Origin: JAENVT01 sp031412355
Lineage (GTDB): Bacteria > Actinomycetota > Acidimicrobiia > Acidimicrobiales > Ilumatobacteraceae
Length of the DNA stretch: 12,459 nucleotides
Reading direction: 5' to 3'
Assembly (NCBI GenBank): GCA_031412355.1
Contig: JANOCR010000277.1
Span: 1 to 12,459 of the forward strand
The first letter of the stretch is position 1, and each line of letters opens with the position of its first letter. Below are positions 5,984 through 12,459 of the stretch, in pieces. A program made the translations under genes and the position numbers. The notes under the pieces were generated by a model that was not told the origin of the DNA, did not search any database, and worked only from the letters and a program-made list of their open reading frames with translations.

Positions 5984-7261
5984 GTGCCAAGTGTTGCCGA
6001 ACGACCGCTGAGATCGCCAAGCGCGATCGTCGTGGGCGGCGGTCCGGCGGGTCTGATGGCCGCCGAGGTGTTGGCCGGCGCAGGCATCTCTGTCACCGTC
6101 TTCGAACACATGCCATCGGTCGGCCGGAAGCTCTTGTTGGCGGGACGTAGTGGCCTGAACCTCACCCACAACGAGTCGACCGACGATCTGCTGGCCCGAT
6201 ACGGCCGCGCTGCCGAACGCTTGGCCCCAGCGATTCGAGCCTTCGGCCCGCAGGACCTGCGGGCGTGGTGCGAGTCGCTGGGTGAACACACCTTCGTGGG
6301 CTCCAGCGGGCTGGTGTTCCCTGCGTCGTTCCGGGCCACTCCTCTGCTTCGTGCATGGCTCGGCCGGCTGGCGAATCTCGGCGTGACGATAGAGACCCGG
6401 CATCGCTGGCTCGGTTGGAGCACTAGCGGCCCTGGCGAGATCGACCCGCAACGGTCGACTTTCGCACGACCTGACGGCAGCACGGTCGAGGTCGCCAGTG
6501 ATGTCACGGTGCTGGCACTCGGCGGGGCGAGTTGGCCACGAGTGGGCTCCGACGGCGGATGGGTCGAACCATTCCGGCGGGCAGGTGTCGCGGTGGACGA
6601 CTTGCGCCCGGCGAACTGCGGAGTGCTGGTCGACTGGACGCAGCAGTTCGCAGACCGGTTCGCCGGTGTGCCATTGAAGAACGTGGCCGTCGAGGTCGAC
6701 GGAGCACGAGTGAGAGGCGACGCGATGATCACCAGCGACGGCCTCGAGAGCGGCCCGATCTATGCGCATTCACCGGAGATTCGCCAAGCCATCGACCGTG
6801 CCGGTACGTGCACTGTGCTCGTCGATCTGCACCCGGATCTCTCTGCCGAACAGATCACCCAGCGACTCGCGCGGCGCCGGCCGAAGGACTCGATGGCGTC
6901 TTCGCTTCGTCGCACCCTCGGGTTGTCACCCGTGGCGGTGTCGTTACTGCGTGAATCAACGGGGAATCGGATACCGGCGGATCCGGCCGAACTGGGCCCG
7001 CTCGTGAAAGCCGTTCCGCTGGTCGTGCGTGCAACGATGCCGATCGACCGTGCAATCTCAACCGCGGGTGGGGTGCGCCTGACCGAGGTCGACGATGGAT
7101 TCATGCTCCGTCGACTGCCGGGCACGTTCGTTGCCGGCGAGATGCTCGACTGGGAGGCGCCGACGGGCGGCTACCTCCTGCAAGCGTCGTTCAGCACCGG
7201 CGTCGCCGCCGCCCGCGCCGCGTGCGCCTGGCCGCCCAGGGCTGGGCGGCAAGCGGGCTAG
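5984..7261 (+). CDS. FAD-dependent HI0933/YhiN-like flavoprotein, PP_4765 type
   Basis: Two-dinucleotide-binding-domain flavoprotein whose substrate is not established for this subfamily. The 425 residues begin with a Rossmann FAD site, IVVGGGPAGLMAAEVLAGAG (Gly18, Gly20, Gly23), followed by VFEHMPSVGRKLLLAGRSGLNLTH, the family signature. Further family stretches are LAPAIRAFGPQDLRAWCESLG, FVGSSGLVFP and SDGLESGPIYAHS in the middle. Near the end are STAGGVRLTEVD and LPGTFVAGEMLDWEAPTGGYLL, the second FAD contact. The GTG at 5984 is chosen because AAGGA lies eight bases before it and the Rossmann strand begins 13 residues later; the longer upstream frame runs through other genes. The last 11 residues (AWPPRAGRQAG) are encoded by a hairpin that probably terminates ppc. 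The stop codon is shared with that of ppc. Confidence 0.92.
   Translation: MPSVAERPLRSPSAIVVGGGPAGLMAAEVLAGAGISVTVFEHMPSVGRKLLLAGRSGLNLTHNESTDDLLARYGRAAERLAPAIRAFGPQDLRAWCESLGEHTFVGSSGLVFPASFRATPLLRAWLGRLANLGVTIETRHRWLGWSTSGPGEIDPQRSTFARPDGSTVEVASDVTVLALGGASWPRVGSDGGWVEPFRRAGVAVDDLRPANCGVLVDWTQQFADRFAGVPLKNVAVEVDGARVRGDAMITSDGLESGPIYAHSPEIRQAIDRAGTCTVLVDLHPDLSAEQITQRLARRRPKDSMASSLRRTLGLSPVAVSLLRESTGNRIPADPAELGPLVKAVPLVVRATMPIDRAISTAGGVRLTEVDDGFMLRRLPGTFVAGEMLDWEAPTGGYLLQASFSTGVAAARAACAWPPRAGRQAG
7231..7250 (-). terminator. Hairpin inside the flavoprotein gene's 3' end, probable ppc terminator
   Basis: GCCGCCCAG (7231-7239) and CTGGGCGGC (7242-7250) form a perfect 9-bp inverted repeat with almost no spacer; a folded stem would have about eight pairs and a four-base loop. 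It lies seven bases beyond the ppc stop on the minus strand but inside the last codons of the flavoprotein gene. Terminator use is inferred from the position. Confidence 0.5.
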
Positions 7262-9981
7262 CCGCTGTTGCGGAGGCCGGTGGCGACGCCGTTGATCGCC
7301 AGGTGAATGCCGCGCTGGATGAGTTCGGTCTGATCACCGCCGCGCCACTGCCGCAACAACGCGACCTGTAGATGGTTCAGCGGGGCGATGTAAGGGATGC
7401 GGTAACGAACGCCGCGGGCCAACGCTGGATTGTCGTACAGCAGATCGTCGTGACCGGACACGACCTGGGCAGTCCACACCGCCCTAGCGTGTTCGGCGGC
7501 GACGATGTCGAAGAGTTCGCCGGCGCGTTCGACACCGGCGGCCAGCGTCTGGTAGCTGGCAGCGATCGTCAGGTCGGTCTTCGCCAGCACCTGGGCCATG
7601 TTCGACACCACGGTCTGGAACCACGGCCACCGCTCGTGCATCTCGCGCAGTTCGGCAAGCCTGGCGTGATCATCCGCAACCCATTCGGCCACGGCGGTCC
7701 CGACACCGAACCAGCCGGGCAGCATCAGGCGGCACTGACTCCAGCTGAACACCCATGGGATGGCGCGCAGATCCTCGATCCTGCCGGAGTTGGTCCGCGA
7801 CGCCGGACGCGATCCGATGTTCATCGTCGACAGTTCGACCACCGGTGTGATCGCCCGGAACCAGTCGACGAACCCGGGCGTGTCGTAGACCAGCCGCCTG
7901 TATGCCGCCTGTGACGCGAACGCCAGCTCGTCCGCAATTCGAACGAACCGCGGGTCGACGTGATCGGTCTGCCATCGTCGCAGCACCGTGGACTCAACGG
8001 CTGCGGCGACCAACGCTTCGAGGTTCTGGCGAGCGCGTTCGGGATCCGCGAACTTCGCAGAGATCATTTCGCCCTGTTCGGTCATGCGCAGACCCACCTG
8101 AACGCTGCCCGCCGGTTGGGCGATGATCGCGTGGTAGCTCGACCCGCCTCCCCGGCCGACGGTGCCACCGCGTCCGTGAAACAGTCGCAAGCGCACATCG
8201 TGACGCTGGGCTGCCTCGACGAGGCGCTCCTGGCATCGGTACAACGCCCAGTTAGAGGCCAGATACCCGCCGTCCTTGTTGCTGTCGGAATAGCCCAACA
8301 TCACTTCTTGCAAGCGATTGCGGTGTTCGAGCCAGGCACCGTATCGAGGATGCGACCACAGTGCATCGACCACCTCCGAGGCCTGCTGCAGGTCGACGAT
8401 GGTCTCGAACAGCGGGACGATCCCGATCGCAAGTTCACTGGGCGCAACCGATGTCGCCGTCGACCGCAACAGGCCGACCTCGCGGAACAGCACAGCGACT
8501 TCCAACACATCCGACACCGACTCGCATTTGGAGATGATGTAGTTCTCGATCGCGTTGGGGCCGAAAGTACGCAGGGCGCTGACCGCCTGCCGCAAGATGG
8601 CCAGCTCGCTGTCGGTCACGTCGCTGACTTCCGAATCGACGCCCAGCAATGGCCGTGCAGTGAGCAGCTCGCTCGACAACACCTCGACTCGCGCCGCCTC
8701 GTCGAGTGCCAGGTAGTGGTCGCAAACCCCGGCGAGCCGCAACAACTCGTCGACCACCTGCTCGTGAACTGCAGAGTTCTGCCGAAGGTCGACAGTCGCC
8801 AAGTGGAAGCCGAACGTTTCGACCGCCCCGCGAAGCGCCGTCAGCCGGCCACTGGCCACGGCGTGGGCACCGTGCTGGTTCAACGCGTCATCGATGACGT
8901 CGAGATCGTTCAGCAACTCCGACGGCGAGGCGTACGGCGGGCGGTGCCCGATGGGCGGATTGCCGGGCACCCGTCCAATCAGGTCCAGCGCTGTTGCGGC
9001 GAGTCGAGCGTGCATGCCCCGGAGTGCCTGACGATATGGCTCGTCGAGTCGGTATGGCGACGAGTCGGCGGCGACTTCGGTCAACCGCATCAGATCAGGC
9101 CCGACGGCCACCAGGCGCGACGACATCGACAACTCCTCGGCGAGCCGCCACAGCTCGTGCAAGTGGTGACCCAGCGCCAGCGCGGACTGCTGTTGGAACG
9201 TGTCGGCCAACACCTCGGCGGTGACGAATGGATTTCCGTCGCGGTCTCCGCCGATCCAAGAGCCGATCCTCAGCATCGGACGCTGTCGGTCCGGTCGCTG
9301 TCCGAACGCAGCGTTGACCGCGGCGTTGAGGATCGGGCCTTGCGACAGGAGTGACAGCTCGAAGTACCGCATCGCGTCGTTCACCTCGTCGCGCAGGCGC
9401 AGCTTCGTGAGGCGCAGCATCGCCGTCTGCCACAGGGTGACGATCTGCCTCCACAGTTCGTCGCGCCATTCCGCCTCCTCGACGTGGTTCATCTCCACGC
9501 GATCGCGCTGCTCCATCAGTGCGGCCACCGCTGTCTGGATCGACTGAATGGTCCGCCGCCGAATCTCGGTGGGGTGGGCGGTCAGCACCGGAACGACGTC
9601 GCTGGCGGCGACGGCCCGGCGCACTTCGTCGGCGTCGAGTCCCGCGTCATTGACCAGTTGAATCGTTCGCAGCAGCGTGCCTGCGGGCGGCGGGGCCCCA
9701 CTCTGCACCAACGCCCGGCGGCGCCGCGCATGATCGGTGTCTTCGGCAATGTTGGCCAACATCGCGAAGTAGCTGAACGCCCGGATCACGTGCAGAGAAT
9801 CCGAGATCGGCAGTGGGTCGAGCAGTTCGATCAGCCTGGCAGGGTCCGGATCGAAGACAGCGGCACGGCGGATGGCCTCGACCAAGTCGAGCGTCGCTCC
9901 GCCGGCCTGGTCGGCGATGACATCGCCGAGCGTCCGCCCCAACAGGCGGATGTCGTCGTTGAGCGACTCGGACGGGCGCAT
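7258..9981 (-). CDS. ppc: Phosphoenolpyruvate carboxylase
   Basis: Carboxylates phosphoenolpyruvate with bicarbonate to oxaloacetate, replenishing the TCA cycle in the cytosol. The 907 residues are close to the usual bacterial length (about 880-970). Diagnostic motifs are all present: VLTAHPTEIRRRTIQ with the catalytic His136, WIGGDRDGNPFVT (242-254), FHLATVDLRQNS, LGYSDSNKDGGYLASNW with Lys569, and FHGRGGTVGRGGG (601-613). SRPASR and IPWVFSWSQCRLMLPGW follow, and the C-terminus is AINGVATGLRNSG, matching the conserved end of the family. ATG 9981 begins a normal N-terminus; no Shine-Dalgarno precedes it, but TATCCT six bases upstream fits a leaderless transcript. It is convergent with the flavoprotein gene, sharing the CTAG stop, and divergent from the SRPBCC gene. 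It appears intact. Confidence 0.98.
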   Translation of the reverse strand: MRPSESLNDDIRLLGRTLGDVIADQAGGATLDLVEAIRRAAVFDPDPARLIELLDPLPISDSLHVIRAFSYFAMLANIAEDTDHARRRRALVQSGAPPPAGTLLRTIQLVNDAGLDADEVRRAVAASDVVPVLTAHPTEIRRRTIQSIQTAVAALMEQRDRVEMNHVEEAEWRDELWRQIVTLWQTAMLRLTKLRLRDEVNDAMRYFELSLLSQGPILNAAVNAAFGQRPDRQRPMLRIGSWIGGDRDGNPFVTAEVLADTFQQQSALALGHHLHELWRLAEELSMSSRLVAVGPDLMRLTEVAADSSPYRLDEPYRQALRGMHARLAATALDLIGRVPGNPPIGHRPPYASPSELLNDLDVIDDALNQHGAHAVASGRLTALRGAVETFGFHLATVDLRQNSAVHEQVVDELLRLAGVCDHYLALDEAARVEVLSSELLTARPLLGVDSEVSDVTDSELAILRQAVSALRTFGPNAIENYIISKCESVSDVLEVAVLFREVGLLRSTATSVAPSELAIGIVPLFETIVDLQQASEVVDALWSHPRYGAWLEHRNRLQEVMLGYSDSNKDGGYLASNWALYRCQERLVEAAQRHDVRLRLFHGRGGTVGRGGGSSYHAIIAQPAGSVQVGLRMTEQGEMISAKFADPERARQNLEALVAAAVESTVLRRWQTDHVDPRFVRIADELAFASQAAYRRLVYDTPGFVDWFRAITPVVELSTMNIGSRPASRTNSGRIEDLRAIPWVFSWSQCRLMLPGWFGVGTAVAEWVADDHARLAELREMHERWPWFQTVVSNMAQVLAKTDLTIAASYQTLAAGVERAGELFDIVAAEHARAVWTAQVVSGHDDLLYDNPALARGVRYRIPYIAPLNHLQVALLRQWRGGDQTELIQRGIHLAINGVATGLRNSG

Positions 9982-9987
9982 CGGTCA

Positions 9988-9993
9988 AGGATA
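9988..9993 (-). promoter_or_regulatory. -10 element of ppc (leaderless)
   Basis: On the minus strand TATCCT (9993-9988) fits TANNNT and ends six bases before ATG 9981. With no ribosome site present, transcription starting at or next to the ATG is the likely arrangement. A TTGAGC further up is too far (22 nt) to be a normal -35. Confidence 0.5.
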
Positions 9994-10032
9994 GGAGCAA
10001 CGCGCCAACTGCCCAGCTCAATTCGTATGCGC

Positions 10033-10038
10033 TACCGT
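10033..10038 (+). promoter_or_regulatory. Possible -10 element of the SRPBCC-sulfatase operon
   Basis: TACCGT fits TANNNT and lies ten bases before ATG 10049, which has no convincing ribosome site. This would give a leader of only a few bases. No -35 is recognisable. The ppc promoter lies back to back with it in the same 67-nt gap. Confidence 0.3.
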
Positions 10039-10048
10039 CGAGCCCACC

Positions 10049-10462
10049 ATGACGCTGGGGTCCATCCGCCATCACATCCGCATCCAAAGACCGGCAGCGA
10101 CGGTGTGGGAACTGGCGGGCGATGCTGGGCGGCTTCACGAGTGGTTTCCCGGGATCACATCGTGTGAGGTGAACGGAACAGACCGGATGATCGTGCTCGA
10201 CTCGGGTCTGCCGATGCCCGAGAAGATCCTGGTCCACGACGACGTGCAGCGCCGGTTCCAGTACATGCTCACGATGCCGATGTTCGAATACCACCGGGGA
10301 GGCATCGACGTCATCGATCTCGGCGACGACACATGCCTGGTCGTGTACTCGACCGACGCAGATCCGCGGGCGATGGCGTTGACCATCGGTGGCGCGACGG
10401 CCGGGGCCCTCGAAGAACTACGGCGCCTGATGGAAGGCGACCAGCAGGACGGCGCGAGCTGA
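10049..10462 (+). CDS. SRPBCC-fold (polyketide cyclase/MxaD-like) protein
   Basis: The 137-residue product has the START/Bet v1-like (SRPBCC) pattern of small hydrophobic-ligand-binding proteins. A first beta strand (SIRHHIRIQRPAATVWELAG) is followed by DAGRLHEWFPGITSCEVNG, the typical 'W-P' region after the first helix. Next come several strands with PEKILVHDDVQRRFQYML and a DDTCLVVYSTDAD strand, and a long C-terminal helix (GATAGALEELRRLMEGD) that closes the cavity. There is no signal peptide. The ligand cannot be told. Its stop codon overlaps the sulfatase ATG by one base (TGATG), so the two are almost certainly translated from one message. ATG 10049 starts the conserved fold with no spare N-terminus. 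Confidence 0.8.
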   Translation: MTLGSIRHHIRIQRPAATVWELAGDAGRLHEWFPGITSCEVNGTDRMIVLDSGLPMPEKILVHDDVQRRFQYMLTMPMFEYHRGGIDVIDLGDDTCLVVYSTDADPRAMALTIGGATAGALEELRRLMEGDQQDGAS

Positions 10463-12003
10463 TGAGCCGCAAGATCCTCTTCGTCACTTCCGACCAGCAG
10501 CGCTACGACACGTTGGGCTGCAACGGCGGCACGCTGGCCCGCACTCCGGTGATCGACGACCTGGCCGCCCACGGCTATCGCTACGAGCGCGCCCATCCGC
10601 AGTCGGTTGTATGCATGCCGTCGCGCTCGACGATCATCACCGGGCAGCATCCGAGCACCCATGGCGTCTGGATGAACGGCGTTGCCCTGCCCGTCGATGC
10701 ACCTTCGGTCGCCTCGGTCTTGCACGACATCGGCTACCGCACGGCGTTGATCGGCAAGCCGCACTTCGAACCGTTCCTCGACCCGTTCGCACGCTTCATC
10801 GAGAACCGCTTCGCCCGCGAGGCGCTGGTCGGTGTGCACCGCGGCTTCGAGCATTTCGAGACGGCGACGCACGGTGCCCTCGGCCCACTGCACTACGCAC
10901 GGTGGCTCGCAGCCAACCATCCCGAAGTGGTGGGAATGTTCTTCCCCGTGCTTGACGCGGCATTGGAGGTCAGTTCCGCCGGCGGCGGTGAGACGGGGGC
11001 GCCACAGGTGCACGACAATGCGGTGCCACGCGAGTGGTACCACACCGACTGGGTCGCCGATCGCACGATCGCGTGGCTCGACTCGCTCGATGCCGACGAC
11101 GATTGGTTCTGCTGGATGAGCTTCCCCGATCCGCATCATCCGTGGGACCCACCGGTTTCAGAACTCGGTCGCGTCGATTGGCGCGACGTGCCATTGCCCG
11201 CCGGCTACATCGCGGATGTCTCTCGGCGCGAGGCAGTGCTCGATGCCAAGCCCCGTCATTGGCGAGCTTGGTACGACGGCCGTCTGGTGTCGAACTACGA
11301 GGCGCCGGCAGACTGGGTGCCGGCGACATTGACCAGCGACCAGGTTCGTGAAGTGAATGCTCGCAACGCGGTCGAATGTGAGTTGATCGACGAAGCGTTG
11401 GGACGGGTGATGGCGGCCATCGCTGGTCGAGGTTGGGGAGATGACGTCGACGTCATCTTCACCACCGATCACGGGGAACTGCAGGGCGATTTCGGTCTGT
11501 TGTTCAAGGGTCCGTACCACGTCGACGCGCTGATGCGAATCCCGTTGATCTGGAGGCCGGCACCTTCCTCGCAAACGACGGCACCTGACACGACGGTTTC
11601 CCGCCCCGTCGGCTTGGTCGACCTGGCACCGACGTTCTGCCACATCGCCGGCATCTCGTCACCGGAGTGGATGGAGGGCTCGGTGCTGCCTGTCGACGAC
11701 GCCGACGCTGACGCGCGCGGGTTCGAGCGTGTGCTGACGGAATGGGACAGCGTGTTCTTCGGGATCGATGTTCACCTGCGCACCATCACGCGTTCCGGAT
11801 GGGTGTGCAGCGCGTACCAGCCCGGTTACAGCCACGACGGCACCGAGGGCGAGCTGTACGACCTCACCGGCGATCCTCTGCAGCAGACCAACCGTTGGGA
11901 CGACCCGTCGTTGACCGGATTGCGCAGCGACCTGCTCGCCGACCTGTGGGACCACCAGCCTCCAAGGCACACACCGGTACGACGGGTCGAAGCGCCAGTG
12001 TGA
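10462..12003 (+). CDS. Sulfatase family protein (formylglycine-dependent, Cys type)
   Basis: Hydrolyses a sulfate ester of unknown substrate. The 513 residues open with ILFVTSDQQRYDTLG, carrying the N-terminal metal-binding acidic residue (Asp11). The formylglycine signature C-x-P-S-R is present as VVCMPSRSTIITGQHPSTHG, with Cys51 as the residue to be oxidised. FPDPHHPWDPP lies mid-protein. TTDHGELQGDFGLLFKGPYH gives the second metal pair Asp336/His337 and the active-site Lys349, followed by MRIPLIWRP and a C-terminal ELYDLTGDPLQQTN, as in choline-sulfatase-like members of the S1 class. No signal peptide is present, so it is likely cytosolic. An activating formylglycine-generating enzyme is not in the window. 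Coupled to the SRPBCC gene by a one-base overlap, and followed 37 nt later by a broken dehydrogenase gene. Confidence 0.93.
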   Translation: MSRKILFVTSDQQRYDTLGCNGGTLARTPVIDDLAAHGYRYERAHPQSVVCMPSRSTIITGQHPSTHGVWMNGVALPVDAPSVASVLHDIGYRTALIGKPHFEPFLDPFARFIENRFAREALVGVHRGFEHFETATHGALGPLHYARWLAANHPEVVGMFFPVLDAALEVSSAGGGETGAPQVHDNAVPREWYHTDWVADRTIAWLDSLDADDDWFCWMSFPDPHHPWDPPVSELGRVDWRDVPLPAGYIADVSRREAVLDAKPRHWRAWYDGRLVSNYEAPADWVPATLTSDQVREVNARNAVECELIDEALGRVMAAIAGRGWGDDVDVIFTTDHGELQGDFGLLFKGPYHVDALMRIPLIWRPAPSSQTTAPDTTVSRPVGLVDLAPTFCHIAGISSPEWMEGSVLPVDDADADARGFERVLTEWDSVFFGIDVHLRTITRSGWVCSAYQPGYSHDGTEGELYDLTGDPLQQTNRWDDPSLTGLRSDLLADLWDHQPPRHTPVRRVEAPV

Positions 12004-12040
12004 CCGGGGTCGGCAGCACCTTCCATCGAGAGGACACGCC

Positions 12041-12351
12041 ATGAGCACCGAGTACCCGTCACCAAGCGAACTGTTCAGCCTGCACGACGACGTCGCTGTG
12101 ATCACCGGAGGTGGCCGCGGATCGGTGAGGGGATCGCTCGCACCCTGGCCGCTGCCGGCGCCAAGGTCGTTGTCGTGGCGCGACGCGGCGACGAGATCGA
12201 GGCCGTGGCGGCGCAGATCCGCGCCGACGGCGGCGAAGCATTGGCCGTGACGACCGACGTGACCGACGATGCAGCAGTCGAGTGCTCACCCGCAGCCAGC
12301 TGGATCACCGGCGAGACGCTGCGCGTCGGTGGCGGCGCCAAACCCCGTTAG
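12041..12351 (+). pseudogene. Broken short-chain dehydrogenase/reductase (frameshift plus internal deletion)
   Basis: Starts like a normal NAD(P)-binding SDR: MSTEYPSPSELFSLHDDVAVITGGGRG, with GAGAGGA before ATG 12041. At about 12120 one base is missing, because the expected continuation IGEGIARTLAAAGAKVVVVARR is read in a different frame from 12121. That second frame runs to DVTDDAAVE and then jumps to CSPAASWITGETLRVGGGAKPR and a stop at 12349-12351, which is the typical SDR C-terminus. About 155 residues between them are absent, including the NAG and catalytic YxxxK motifs (junction near 12283). The deletion keeps the frame, so it is separate from the frameshift. It was probably the third gene of the SRPBCC-sulfatase operon, possibly handling the alcohol released by the sulfatase; it cannot be active now. 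Confidence 0.85.
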
Positions 12352-12391
12352 ATGATTGGCTCCAGTTCGTCGGCAGCTACGACGCCGTGGA

Positions 12392-12438
12392 TCTATGTCA
12401 GCTAACTCAACGGCAGTCGGACTGTGCGCTGACATAGA
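12392..12438. repeat. 11-bp perfect inverted repeat with 25-nt spacer
   Basis: TCTATGTCAGC (12392-12402) and GCTGACATAGA (12428-12438) are exact reverse complements separated by 25 nt. They lie 40 nt beyond the broken SDR gene and close to the window edge. The rest of 12352-12459 shows no gene. The arms are less GC-rich than the surroundings, unlike the terminators elsewhere here. It could be an operator for a downstream gene, a transposon end or a recombination site; the sequence alone does not decide. Confidence 0.55.
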
Positions 12439-12459
12439 CGAGAAAGCGTGACTGCGAAG

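Noticed and set aside
7960..9354. 464-codon open frame on the plus strand
   Set aside because: It is fully antisense to ppc, whose motifs are unmistakable. Long mirror frames are expected in high-GC DNA, and the translation is low-complexity Arg/Gln/His-rich with no domain.
10135..11139. 334-codon open frame on the minus strand
   Set aside because: Antisense across the SRPBCC-sulfatase overlap; both plus-strand proteins are family members with intact motifs.
1..12459. CRISPR arrays, tRNA or rRNA genes, riboswitches, intact insertion sequences
   Set aside because: I saw no regularly spaced repeats, no tRNA-like cloverleaf ends, no rRNA stretches and no transposase frame.

Overview
The window looks like chromosomal DNA of a high-GC actinobacterium. 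Three things point there: an actinobacterial-type PHO box (GTTCAC-type repeats every 11 nt) in front of pstS, several start codons that sit 6-7 nt behind a TANNNT -10 hexamer (leaderless genes), and U-tract-free hairpins at gene ends. An Acidimicrobiia/Ilumatobacter-like host is my guess only. The genes are mostly housekeeping or general metabolism. I see no CRISPR array, tRNA, rRNA or intact insertion sequence, and no gene-free stretch exceeds 300 bases.

Left part (1-2350, minus strand): a PstS phosphate-binding lipoprotein running off the left edge, its PHO-box promoter, a strong terminator hairpin, and upstream of that a secreted cysteine-rich protein of unknown family. Facing away from it is a TTC38-type TPR protein (2351-3760), which converges on a small heat shock protein (3763-4218).

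Middle (4245-5983): a stand-alone tyrosine-recombinase-like catalytic domain lacking the catalytic Arg I, the HxxR histidine and the Tyr nucleophile, read from a near-consensus promoter at a leaderless GTG. Divergent from it are a DUF1003 membrane protein and a 66-residue hypothetical gene. A truncated glutathione peroxidase (N-terminal third only) follows on the minus strand; its start codon abuts that of the next gene.

Right part (5984-12459): a PP_4765-type HI0933-like flavoprotein converges on ppc (phosphoenolpyruvate carboxylase), the two sharing one CTAG as both stop codons. Divergent from ppc runs a probable operon: SRPBCC-fold protein, formylglycine-type sulfatase, and a doubly broken short-chain dehydrogenase. 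The window ends just after an 11-bp perfect inverted repeat.

Three convergent junctions each carry a hairpin that overlaps coding sequence, suggesting compact terminator use. I did not find a convincing new multi-gene system. The best leads are the catalytically dead recombinase-like gene and the unknown secreted protein beside PHO-controlled pstS.
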